From Lepidodermella squamata (taxonomy: Eukaryota > Gastrotricha), in contig JBLDXI010000002.1 in the NCBI GenBank assembly GCA_047495785.1, positions 124,001 through 188,000 on the forward strand: a stretch of 64,000 bases of DNA. Direction: 5' to 3'. The notes beneath the pieces are model-generated. The model did no database searches. It worked only from the letters and a program-made list of their open reading frames with translations, and was not told the DNA's origin. Numbering within the stretch: the stretch's first letter is position 1; each line of letters begins with the position of its first letter. A program made the translations under genes and the position numbers. This document shows, piece by piece, positions 1-10,542 of the stretch.

Positions 1-1761
1 GGAAAAAGACATATAATTAGCTCCGAAAATTGGAGTCAGCAATTTGCTTGCAAAAAAATGAGCTAATTTGAGGGACATATAGGAAAAGGAGCCTTCTCAA
101 AGTCGGATTGTGCGACAGCCAGGTAAAACGTATCAAATCCCTACTGAGCTATAGCTAAATGAAGGATGGGGAGATTACGTAAGTCAGCCTTGCTCCTGTA
201 CGTAACGTATTCATCAATTATGTGATGAAGAATGCTGATGATCTGCGAAAATCTGCGCCTTGATACTACTAATTGCTAAACGTGGAGAAACAAAATGCAA
301 CAATAAAACAGTAACAGTAACTTTAAGTAATAGTAGCTTAGCCAGTGAAGATTCTCGGCCAACATCGATTAAGACTACGCCTACTTCATGAAAATTCAGG
401 CGAGAATCGTGCACGATCGATCAGAAGTACGAATTCATTCGACTTTCAAACTCACCTCGTTTCAAAAGCAATGTCTCGGCCTGCTCAAGTGAAACTGAAA
501 TCAAACGACCAACGTTTCAGCTTTGAAAGAGAAAGATCCAGGAAATAGAAGCATTGACAAAAAAGGCGAACGTTTTCGATCGGTTCGCAAAATGCGCCGA
601 ATCCCAAGCGAAAATAAGAAACCCCGAGGTTCTTGGCCAAAAATGGAAAAAGAACTCTACAATTTGATGTTGTGTTCTCAGCGCTGATAGATATCTTCAC
701 TGCCCTGAAGAGGCTAATGGTACTTTCAAAGCAAGAAGCAACTGGCTCTACAGGTCTACTGGTCTGCAGGTCTACAGGCGATGCTGGAAGTTGTCATGCC
801 GCGTTTCAACCTCCGTCGAGCAGAGAGTACCCGAATAGGGCCGCGACCCATCGTTTGATAAACGCTGCTGAAGGAGGACTAAAAATAAAACGTATTCATT
901 TAGCCATCATTAATATTGCACCTTTTATATATTAAATTCCAAATCTTAGAATTGGCCGCATATCTGGTCTAATGTGTTTGAGGATGCCAAGGTTTGCCTG
1001 GTTGGTGCCAAATCAATATCTTGAGCTCATGGAGTTACACTTATATATATCACACGCAAGCTAACATGTGACTTCCGATAAGTAGGAAATATGAACTTGC
1101 ATGCAATAACATGATTCGCATCAGTCACGACCACGCAATCTTTTTTGAGAGAAGTTGCTAAAGTATTTATTTAAGGAGTAAGCGCGGCATTTGACTTTAA
1201 TCATTCATTCTCTTTTTCAGATTGACGTCAATATTCGTTATGTAATTAACTCATAATTCAATTAAATGAGCGTTATAACCAGAATATCGCATTGCAATTT
1301 AATAAAGGTTAGAATTCGGTAACATTATGGGTTTTACTTTGGTCAGATTTGAAGGAAAGCTTAACCCTCCAGGGCCCACGAAATCGCGATTCTATGTGCG
1401 CGTATGCGCGCAAAGGCTTTATTCGTTGATTTGCGTGTTTACACCCCGACTTGGACGCGTAAATCGACCCAAAATCGTCATAAGGCATAAGGGTCCCCCT
1501 TTGGTCCTTGACTAAGTTTACCTTACGGAACGATGGAACTGGTAGGGATGATCCCTGCCATTCCTAGCGGTACTTCGCTCTGGCTTTCACCGATATCGAT
1601 AAATGACCGTTGCTGACTAAGAGGTCAAAAATTGGATCGACTGGCTGTTTTCTTGCCATGGAACGCCCTTTTGCCAACTAAACTCGACTTTTAGATGCTT
1701 TAACAGAAAAATCCCCCGATGACTGAGATTCGTAGTTTAATTTGAGCTTACGAAAGTTGTC
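1..1761. other. Intergenic, no gene recognised
   Basis: No open frame here has a signal peptide, known domain or splice-consistent structure. The stretch about 970-1140 is similar to 9057-9200: both run from a GATGCCAAG word through an ACTTATATATATCAC-like stretch into the receptor dyad element (1071-1099). This suggests a decayed 5' flank of a lost receptor copy. Confidence 0.5.
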
Positions 1762-1978
1762 ATTTGTTATACCGTATTACCGCGCTTTGAGTGTCATGCC
1801 ACTATGAAGTGAAACATGGTTTTTTACCCCTTATCGATTACCTCGATTATAGTGGCACCTAATGTTTTGCATTGAAATTTAATCTGGCATGTCACTATAA
1901 ACGGGGCATAGTGACATGTCACTGTAAAACGAGCTCTAGTGGCATGACACTCAAAGCGCGGTAATACGGTAACAAATA
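1762..1978. mobile_element. MITE-like element with ~45-bp terminal inverted repeats
   Basis: The left end (from ATTTGTTA and CCGTATTACCGCGC onward to about 1803) is repeated as its reverse complement at about 1935-1978, with one 2-bp indel. The arms contain GTGTCATGCCACTA and its complement. The roughly 130-bp interior carries further GTGACATGTCAC-type inverted words and no reading frame. The structure is that of a non-autonomous DNA transposon. No certain target-site duplication was seen, so the superfamily is unassigned. It lies just downstream of the first receptor's stop codon. Confidence 0.75.
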
Positions 1979-2052
1979 AAATTTTGCAATCATTTCAACA
2001 TATTTCATATTTCTCATTTCTTTTTGAGGAGAAACAAACGTGGCTCCAGGAT

Positions 2053-4471
2053 TCAGGAGCTTGCCCCAAGGTTGGCACGAGATACTGGACGCTCCTTATT
2101 CGGCGGTAGGAATCCAGGGTAGATCCAAAACGCTGATAAAACTGCTGAAACGATGATGATAACAAATGAAAGAGCTTCCTGCTGTTTAATCGCGTCCGAC
2201 TGTACAGTTATGGCTATCAAAATTGAGGCCGGTAGAAGAGTACCTCCGGCGATAATAGCGAGACAGCATGGTACGAATTCATGACAGCTGGCCGGTATTC
2301 CTTTTATCTGTCTCAGCCGGAATGCATATAGCGAAGCGATGGCTATCAGGACAAATTCAATAGCTGCTACAGCTCCCAGTAAAGACCATCCAATTTCAGG
2401 TTTCATCATCGCACATTGGACAAGCCAAACTTCAATCAGAGCGTCCAATTTGTCGTCGTAAGTCGGTTGAGATGCTAGCTCATAGGCGCAGATCATGCCA
2501 TTGCTTACGGACCAGCCTATTAAGATGCCTAGGTTGACGACAGTGACTGAAATCGCTCTTGCAATCGCCTGTTTATCAAACGTTTTCCAAATCTGATTAG
2601 GAAATGACAAGACCAATTTTGGATACATGGCAAGATTTGTTGAGGAACTCTTCTTATGCAATTCACCTGAGTTCTGAAAAGCACTCGAAGTTGCACCAAA
2701 AATTCCACTTTGAATCTGCAGCGAATGCTCTAGGATCGCTTTTTGGACAAAGAAGTTGATACTGATCAGCCGTGTGGCAATCAAGCTTGAGACAATAGAA
2801 ATTCCAATCCCGACCAAGAAGAAACACGCTGTTGCGAGTTGTGTGCTATCTAACGCCCGATCAATGATAAAAGCTCCAGCAGAAGTGTTCAATATCAAGC
2901 AGCCAGCAAGGCCGATAATTTTGGAAAATTTGAAGTGAACCCTTCTCGGTTTATCCAGGGCGATTGCTATTATTGAACTTGCTTGCATTATCGTTGTAAC
3001 AATAATGAGAAACCAGCATACTCCAAACGAAGTTGTCGAAACGTGTTGAACATTTTTGAGGACAAGGTGCCGATCTCGAGGAGGTGCTCCAAGTGGCCAG
3101 GTAATAGGTCGGAGAAATCGAAAATCGTAGCTATTGAGCGAAAACTCTGAAAGGTCTCTGTCCAGCTTTTGACGAATGTGAATCAAGTCTTTGATGCCAT
3201 CAGGTGTCCATTGAGCTACAACTTGTATGTCGCCCATAGGTGAGCCAGAGGAACTGTAGGCCGATGTTCCGATCCTCATTCCGATGAACTCGGATGATAG
3301 AACAGATTCATTTGCAACTTTAGCGACCAGCGAAGGGTTGGAGTGATAGTCGCGTAGAGTCAAGTTATACTCTGATTTCAGACGTACCTCAGTGTTATTG
3401 AAGGGCGAATATGGCTGTTGAAAATGAGTCGTAAACAGTGTATGCCGAGATGAGAGCCGCATCCGCAGTTGCAGGGGATGCCTTAATTTCCCTAAGTATG
3501 TAAGCTTCGTAATCAGCCGCATTGTCTCCGAACGAGGTCAATCGGCTGTAGTTATCTGGTTTACCAATGCTGCCGAAGTAATACGTTTGCCCAACTTGAG
3601 CTAACAACTCCTGTTTCGTGCAATCCTGGGCCTGAGTATTGTCGACGCTGACCGCTGTTATCATAGTGATGAAAACATAACGAGGTCCCCGCATTCCTTG
3701 TTTAGAGGCGAAGCACAGGAAGCGAATAACATGGTAACTACTAGTCACAGTCAATACGATCACCCTAGCACCTGAATCCCTGATAACATCCACGTCCTCT
3801 GCGGCTACGCTTGCAACAGTTACGTTGCCGAAAAACACCTGAAATGCCGCTATTTCGAAGCCATTTGCAACAGCCTGATCGTGGAGCAAAGTTCCAGTGA
3901 CATAATCATTTACGTTACCCATGAACGCCAATATAGCGATTTTGTTCCATTTACCGATATCACGGATAAATTTCAGTATGGTGATCGCCGTGGTTTTATA
4001 GGTGGGAACGCGCAGGTAGAGATTTTGATATAAATAGTGATCCGCGAGAAATGGGGCAGTGCATATCGGACTTATCGCGACTTGGTTGATATGGCTAATA
4101 AAGCGGCCCACAGCTCGACATCCATTGGATATAGCCGGGCCTACCATGATTGGAGATTGGTAACCATTGCGCTCTGTTCCGTCGAATTCTCGGCTGAAGA
4201 GAACAGTCTCTTTTACTGCATTCAAGCCGAGATACTCTTCACGGTGGACGAATTCGATGTGATAATCCGGCAGAATGTCGCTCCGATTGTTGGCGCGATC
4301 GATGACGAGTTGTACTGTTAGAAAAGCCGCGAGACTTCGTTTAGCCTCGATCTCTAGCACCGGAGTAACGAAAAGTATTTTCAAGCGATGAGGTTTGATT
4401 TGCGAGTTAACGACCAAAGCCATGGTAGCTATCGCAAGTACTATGAAATTATGCTTGGACCTCATTCTCAA
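2053..4471 (-). pseudogene. GABA-B-like class C GPCR, copy 1, frameshifted
   Basis: Single-exon receptor broken into two frames. The 5' frame (4471 to 3395) encodes a signal peptide and most of the Venus-flytrap ligand domain, ending after F-A-L-Q where intact paralogs read F-A-L-H-N-T-E. The 3' frame resumes at the N-T-E position and runs to 2053 with the rest of the ectodomain, the W-P-L-G-A-P-P-R-D linker and seven membrane segments. By comparison with paralogs the cause is one extra base in about 3391-3402. No other lesion was noticed, so it is either a young pseudogene or an assembly error. A dyad element lies at 4611-4640. The second intracellular loop groups it with the copies at 5654 and 10543. 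Confidence 0.85.
3391..3402 (-). other. +1 frameshift in receptor copy 1
   Basis: Coding-strand paralogs read CTTCACAAYACTGAG; here the sequence is CTTCAATAACACTGAG, one base longer. The frame change gives an immediate TAA at the end of the ligand-binding half. Confidence 0.75.
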
Positions 4472-4610
4472 GGTTTTTGCATCTTGTTATGCTCAAAACT
4501 ATGGATGGTAAGGTGTGATTGATGGTGTGATATGTGTAATGTCTCTCTTAACTCATAACGGGAGTGACGCAGTCGTGAGCCTTACTACAATCTAATAAAC
4601 AGCATACATG

Positions 4611-4640
4611 ACTTCCGTCAAGTTAGAAATTCGAATCCGG
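4611..4640 (-). promoter_or_regulatory. Shared receptor-upstream dyad element (copy 1 gene)
   Basis: TTCCGTCAAGTTAGAA on the plus strand followed by ATTCGAA, about 140 bp upstream of the ATG at 4471. It is one of nine related sites in the receptor cluster and is diverged in its right arm. The role is inferred from conservation of position only. Confidence 0.5.
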
Positions 4641-5653
4641 AATAACATTCGGCGTCAATAGCTTCTGCGGATACATCACGACTTATTTGAAAGGAGACAT
4701 GAAAATGTAGTGTCGAAATTTGAAACTCGGAATAGAAGTTTTTAGAATGATTTCTTAAGCGTTCAGCTAATGGATAATCTGGGCAGTTTACGTAGTAGTG
4801 TCCTCGAGCTGGGTGGTAATTTCGAACCCTCTGCGGTCTTTACAAGTTTTTATTGACTAGACCTCTAGAACTGGGGTAGAGTCCCGTATCAGGTTTTGGA
4901 AAAGTCAGAATGCGAAATCTCCCGAGATGAGCTTCTACTTATGCTATTAACGAAGGGAAAGACAACATAAAAAGTATTTTTATAAAAATAAGTCGATTCA
5001 GGCTAAAAGTAGAGAATACTTTGTTGCTGACCAAATTCTTCCAGGTCTTTTGATGGTGGAAACGAGAGTTCAGTTGTAGAAAAACTTGCTATCGGACGAA
5101 CCATCCACAAAGTAGTTTCGGCAAGCTCCTCTTCGAATTGCTTTGTCGTCATCAACAACTAGTATTTTCTATGTTTATTAGGAAATTAGAACTGAATTAA
5201 AAACAGTTAGTATTCGTTTGGATGAATGACAACAACTTCTTCATCACGAATAACTTTTGGAGTACCATTATCCATTATTTTGGGATTACCTAATTTCGGT
5301 CCCTGCTGAACATTCTTCCGTTCAGTGTTCAGTCAATCGTGCAAGATAAGGCTTCTTGATTCCTGCATTCTGAGACTTCTGCTAATTCACCTGGTAGTTC
5401 TGGCAGTTTTCCACTGGGATTAGGATTAGGATCGCGTAAGTTCAAGAAAAGGAGTTCGAAGAAAACGAAAATGTCAGACCACTTATAGCTGATTGCCTTT
5501 GTTATTCGGCAGATTTGAGGAAACTCTTAGATGTTGGGTAGTATTTGGATGGATTAGCAGGGTATTTCTCTATTTTGAGAATTTTGTAAGAAAAATTCGC
5601 AACACAATGCGTTCAAGCGGGTTTTATTTTGTAACTTATATGCACAGATTGTC
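4641..5653. other. Intergenic between receptor copies 1 and 2
   Basis: About 1 kb without a supportable gene, RNA or inverted repeat. It lies between the 5' flank of copy 1 and the 3' end of copy 2. Confidence 0.5.
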
Positions 5654-8056
5654 TTACTCAAGGTTGGCCGCAGATACAGGACGCTGATTCTTCGGCGCTA
5701 GGAACCCAGGGTAGATCCAAAACGCTGATAAAATACCTGAAAAGCTGATGATAACAAACGCAAGAGCTTCCTGCTGTTTAATCGCGTCGTACTGCACTGT
5801 AATGGCGATTAAAATTGAAGCTGGCAAGAGCGTACCTCCTGCGATGACTGCGAGACAACTAGGTAGGAATTCATGGCATCTAGCCGGTATTCCTTTTACT
5901 TGTCTCAGTCGGAATGCAAATAGTGAAGCGATGGCTATCAGTAGGAATTCAATAACTGCCACAGCTCCCAGGAGAGACCATCCGAGCGCAGGTTTCATCA
6001 TCGCACATTGGACGAGCCACACTTCAATCATAGCGTCCAACTTATCATCGTACGTCGGTTGTGATGCTAGCTCATAGGCACAGATCATGCCATTGCTAAC
6101 TAACCAGGCTACCAAGATGCCCAGATTGACAAAGGCGACTGAAATCGATCCGATACTTGTCTGTTTATCAAATGTTTTCCAAATCGTTCTCGGGAAAGAC
6201 AGCACCCATTTTGAATACATTGAATAGCCTGGTGATGCACTCTTCTTGTTCGAATCCCCTGAATTCCCGAAAGGGCTTGGAGGCGCACCGAAATTCCGAC
6301 TTTGAATTTGCAACGAATGTTCTAGGATCGCATTTTGAACAAAGACGCTGATGCTGATCAACCGAATGGCTATCAAACTGAGGACAATAGAAATTCCGAT
6401 CCCGAGCAGGAAATAGCAAGCTGTTGCCAGACCTGCGCTATCCAACCCTCTATCAATGGTAAAAGCCCCTGATGATGCATTCAGTATCAGACACCCAACC
6501 AGGCCGATAATTTTGGAAATTTTAAAGTAAACCTTTCTCGGCTTATTCAGAGTGATTGCTATTATTGAACCTGCTTGAGTTAATGTGAAAGCGATGATCA
6601 GAAACCAGCAAACACCAAGAGAAGTTATCGAAACGTGTTCAACATTTCTGAGAACAAGATGCCGATCTCGAGGAGGGGCTCCAAGCGGCCACGTAATAGG
6701 TCGGAGAAATCGAAAATCGTAACTATCAAGCGAGAACTCCGAGAGGCTTCTGTTTAGCTTCTGACGGATGTGAATCAAGTCTTTGAGACCATCCGGAGTC
6801 CATTGAGTGACTGTTTGTATGTCGCCTAATGTTGACCCTGTGGAACTGAAGGCCGACCTTCCGATCCTCATGCCGATGAACTCAGATGATAGAACCGATT
6901 CATTTGCAATTCTAGCGACGAGTGAAGAGTTAGAATAGTAGTCGCGGAGGGTCAAGTTATATTCGGACTTCAGACGCAGCTCAGTGTTGTGAAGGGCGAA
7001 GAACGCAGTTAAGAACGCGTCGTAAGCGGCGTAAGATGTGATCAGAGACGAATCTGCAGTCGCAGGAGTTGCGTTTATACCCTTGATTATGTAAGCCTCG
7101 TAATCAGCCGCATTGTCCCCAAGTGAGGTCAATCGACTGTAATTGTCTGGCTTGCTAATGTAGCCGAAGTAATACGTTTGTCTAATCTGGGCTAACAACT
7201 CCTGCTGCGAGCAATCTTGGGCCATAGTGTTATCGACGCTGATCGCAGTTATCATAGCGATGAAAACAAAACGAGGTCCACGCATTCCTTGTTTGTAGGC
7301 GAAGCATAAAAATCGGACAACATGGAAGTTACCAGTTATTGTCATCACAATCACCCTGGCTCCTGAATTTGTTATAACAGCAACGTCTTCCGGAGTTACA
7401 CTCGCAACCGTCACATTACCGAAAAACACGTGAAATGCAGCTATTTCGAAGCCATTCGCAACGGCCTGGTCATGGAGCAATGTTGCAGTTCCATAGTCAT
7501 TCGCATTCCCCATGAACGCCGTGAGCGCTATTCTGTTCCATTTCCCGATATCGCGGATGAATTTCAGGATCGTTATCGCTGTTGTTTTATAGGTAGGCAA
7601 TCGCAGGTAGAGATTGGGAAATAAATAGTGATCCGCGAGGAACGGGGCAGTGCATAACGGACTTATCGCTACCTGGTTGTTGAACCCGACGATTCGACCT
7701 AGAGCGCGACATCCAGTGGACTGAGCCGGGCCTACGATTATTGGAGATTGGTAACCATTCCGCCCTGTTCCGTCGAACTCGCGGCTGAAGAGAATTGTCT
7801 CCTTTACTGCATTCAAGCCGAGATACTCTTCACGGTGGACGAATTCGATGTGATAATCCGGCAGAATGTCGCTTCGATTGTTGACGCGATCGATGGCGAG
7901 CTGAACTGTTTGAAAAGACGCAGCAACTCGCTTTGCCTCGATTTCTAGTACCGGAGCGAGGAATGGTATTTTCAAGCGATGCGGCTTCGTTAGCGAATCG
8001 GCAGCTAAAACCATTGCAGCTACCGTGAGTGAAACGAAATTCAGTCTGGTAAGCAT
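5654..8056 (-). CDS. GABA-B-like class C GPCR, copy 2 (intact)
   Basis: An uninterrupted 800-residue receptor in one exon. The frame is open to an ATG at 8146, but the ATG at 8056 is preferred because the protein then begins M-L-T-R-L-N-F with a hydrophobic signal peptide like the paralogs. The order is signal peptide, Venus-flytrap domain (about 25-440) with G-C-R and S-P-x-C-T-A-P-F cysteines matching the GABA-B lobe-1 disulfide, the W-P-L-G-A-P-P-R-D linker near 457, then seven membrane helices. The cysteine-rich domain of glutamate and taste receptors is absent, as in GABA-B receptors. It probably signals through a G protein at the plasma membrane; ligand and partner are unknown. A degenerate dyad element lies about 105 bp upstream. 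Confidence 0.9.
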   Translation of the reverse strand: MLTRLNFVSLTVAAMVLAADSLTKPHRLKIPFLAPVLEIEAKRVAASFQTVQLAIDRVNNRSDILPDYHIEFVHREEYLGLNAVKETILFSREFDGTGRNGYQSPIIVGPAQSTGCRALGRIVGFNNQVAISPLCTAPFLADHYLFPNLYLRLPTYKTTAITILKFIRDIGKWNRIALTAFMGNANDYGTATLLHDQAVANGFEIAAFHVFFGNVTVASVTPEDVAVITNSGARVIVMTITGNFHVVRFLCFAYKQGMRGPRFVFIAMITAISVDNTMAQDCSQQELLAQIRQTYYFGYISKPDNYSRLTSLGDNAADYEAYIIKGINATPATADSSLITSYAAYDAFLTAFFALHNTELRLKSEYNLTLRDYYSNSSLVARIANESVLSSEFIGMRIGRSAFSSTGSTLGDIQTVTQWTPDGLKDLIHIRQKLNRSLSEFSLDSYDFRFLRPITWPLGAPPRDRHLVLRNVEHVSITSLGVCWFLIIAFTLTQAGSIIAITLNKPRKVYFKISKIIGLVGCLILNASSGAFTIDRGLDSAGLATACYFLLGIGISIVLSLIAIRLISISVFVQNAILEHSLQIQSRNFGAPPSPFGNSGDSNKKSASPGYSMYSKWVLSFPRTIWKTFDKQTSIGSISVAFVNLGILVAWLVSNGMICAYELASQPTYDDKLDAMIEVWLVQCAMMKPALGWSLLGAVAVIEFLLIAIASLFAFRLRQVKGIPARCHEFLPSCLAVIAGGTLLPASILIAITVQYDAIKQQEALAFVIISFSGILSAFWIYPGFLAPKNQRPVSAANLE

Positions 8057-8157
8057 TCTCAGTGGTTTGTTATTGTGCTTCTCGAAAAATATAAAGATTT
8101 TGTCAAACGTGATTGCCAGACTATTAACTTGAGGGCACAGAGTCACTCAAATTTTGC

Positions 8158-8190
8158 AAACTTGTGAAAAAGCGGAAATATGAAGTTTTC
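8158..8190 (-). promoter_or_regulatory. Degenerate receptor-upstream element (copy 2 gene)
   Basis: The left arm has decayed, but the GCGGAAATATGAAG part and the following GGGATAGCATCAGC tail match the corresponding parts upstream of the copies at 14681 and 17250. Spacing to the ATG at 8056 is about 105 bp. Confidence 0.4.
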
Positions 8191-9146
8191 CGGGATAGCA
8201 TCAGCCGCCGCGAAGTCGGCGTTGATCTTCGATAGAGGGCATTCCACTGTTTTGAAGAAGAAGAAATGGCGGTAATGGCGCAACTTGATACTTCCCGGGA
8301 GAATCTAGAGTGCTTTCTCTACATCTGAGCACGACTATACTGAAACTTCTATGGCTCACCATCTTCTCCCAACGGTTTTTTTTCGATTGATTTCAATGTA
8401 TAAAAGTCTGCATTTTACAGGCTCCATGGATTCTCAATCCTCTTTCCTCGAAAATTGTGTGCAATCTTGCTGGCTTTAGCCGTGTTAAGCCGTGTTTCGA
8501 ATATAAGCTATTCGACAGAAGGCATCACTTACTCGAAACGCCGTGCAGTTGAAAATGAAAAATCCTCGTTGCATACTTTGATTGATCTTCTTGCAACAAA
8601 ATGCTCCAGGGGAAACAATTCATCTTAGACGAAGGATTTTGAAGAGGGTAGTCAATAGTGAAACCAGCTGATAGACTGCTGCCGCTTCAAAGTAAAAGTT
8701 TTTGGATAGCGGTGAAATGCTAAATGAGGATGACTCTCTTCGGCGTTCGGTCGTTCTATTTCTTTCCTCGATTGCTCACAATTGACGACGTTCAACCACG
8801 TTGTACAGCTCAGCGAAGTTTTTTCCAGGTCAAACAACTTAAGACTTCAAAACGGAGCGTGTTGATATCAACAACCCCTAAACCTATTGCGCGAAGTAAA
8901 AGGGGGATAAAAGGGTATTGCACCTCCGGTTCGCTAACCCCGAAAAACCCACAGAAAGGGCCATTTGGTTATGAAATGTGGGCCCATAAATGTCCCCTAC
9001 CACCTATTCTGCACCCAGACACTACAAGTTATCTTTCTGAGGAGACAAACGATTAACGATGCCAAGATCTTGCTTGGTTGATGCCAAATTATTCTCGAGC
9101 CCATAGAGTTGTAACATTACACTTAAAGATATCACGCATATCAACA
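8191..9146. other. Intergenic, no gene recognised
   Basis: Short open frames occur on both strands but none has domain, signal-peptide or splice support. A TATAAAAG at about 8400 is followed only by a 17-codon frame. Confidence 0.45.
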
Positions 9147-9176
9147 TTTCCGACAGGTGGGAAATGAGAACTTAGA
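9147..9176 (-). promoter_or_regulatory. Orphan receptor dyad element
   Basis: TTTCCGACAGGTGGGAAAT is a strong match to the shared dyad, with the same GAACTT tail. About 90 bp of sequence before it (9057 onward) matches 970-1070. No receptor coding sequence lies downstream in the expected (minus) direction, so it probably marks a lost or deleted copy. Confidence 0.5.
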
Positions 9177-10360
9177 CGCAATATAAACATTTTGCACATT
9201 ACATCGTCATAGTTGTGAATCAATGAGGCTAAGAAAAAGCCAGCAGTTCCTGCGAATTGCTCCCCTTCCTGTGATTTGTTTGCAATCTTTAACGATTTTA
9301 ACGATCGCTGAATTGCCTTCTGCCTCAGTTTTTTCTGAGTTGACTCTATCAGAATGATACGGGAAAAGCAAAGATTTTTCTGAATGAGAAAAACGATTTT
9401 CCGTCATTTTCTTGACTTCGCTTTTGGTAGGTAACATGAAAATATTCCAGAATTGGAAAACTTATGAACGTTACCTCATGATCATGGTTTCAGGTATGAA
9501 AAACTAGTTTCAGCGTAATAATACGATTAATAGGGCCGCCAACCAGATAGTGCCCAGGGGCAACCATAATGTTAATGCGGCCCTGGGTATATACTGTTAC
9601 AAAGGTCCCCTCATGAAGAATTCGGGTGTGTAAAATTAATTGCTATCCGACGTAGTGATACGGTACCAACGGGACGAGACTCCAATTTTTCTTAATGTAA
9701 TAGGCGCATGCGCAAAAAGGCTCTCGCGATTTTTGACGATCATGAATTTTTGGACGGTTTTTTGCGTCCAGAAAGATTTTAATGCACAGTATTAGTCCCG
9801 GGAGTTTATGTGCAGGTACCGATTCAGAGGTTGCTTCTGATTCCGGCCCTTCCGGCAATAATGAGTGCACATCAGCTGGTGAAGCTCTCGTTTGATGCTC
9901 TAAAAAAAGTTTTCCACGTCTAGATTTTTTACCCTTTTTTACTTTGAATTGCTATATTTGTACACATTGGTATATTTTGTTGCCTGTCTACATAAGACAG
10001 TTTCATCTCTAGTACATCGGCCTCGTGGACTTATAAACTATTAGTACAGAAAAATTCGATTCATTACAAGATCGCTTGAATCAATAATGCAAAACCATAT
10101 CTTAGGTCAAACTTTAAGGTGGAAAATGCGTGAATCGAAAAAACGATGCCAGAGGACGGTGAGCGTAATACATGAATGGAGCCGTAGATGTTCTGTCGTG
10201 TTCAGAGCTGAAGAAAGCACTCTAAAATATTCCCCTTACGTTTCGAGTTTCGACATTACCTTCTTCTTTCCCCTGTCTTTTTTTTAAGTGCATCGAATGG
10301 GTGGTGGTTATGATTGCGCTGTCTCGGTACCGACTTCTTCGACGCCGTAATGCTTTTCCG
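9177..10360. other. Intergenic, no gene recognised
   Basis: Nothing supportable beyond short chance frames. It separates the minus-strand copy 2 from the plus-strand copy 3. Confidence 0.45.
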
Positions 10361-10388
10361 GGGTCATATTTCCCATTTGTCGGAAGTA
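10361..10388 (+). promoter_or_regulatory. Receptor-upstream dyad element (copy 3 gene)
   Basis: TTCCCATTTGTCGGAA on the plus strand is the reverse orientation of the other copies, in step with the inverted orientation of the gene it precedes. It lies about 155 bp upstream of the ATG at 10543. That the element flips with the gene supports a link to the receptor's 5' region. Confidence 0.6.
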
Positions 10389-10542
10389 ATGTTGTTGTTG
10401 TATCTTTAACAATACTGCGCAGCGTGACTTCATGCCCTAGGTATGATATTTTGACCATCAAAACTACGCCTCTGCAGTGACAATAACAATATTCCAGCCA
10501 TTTAATTTTCGGAGAAGGCAAAGATATAAAATTCTGAGAAAT

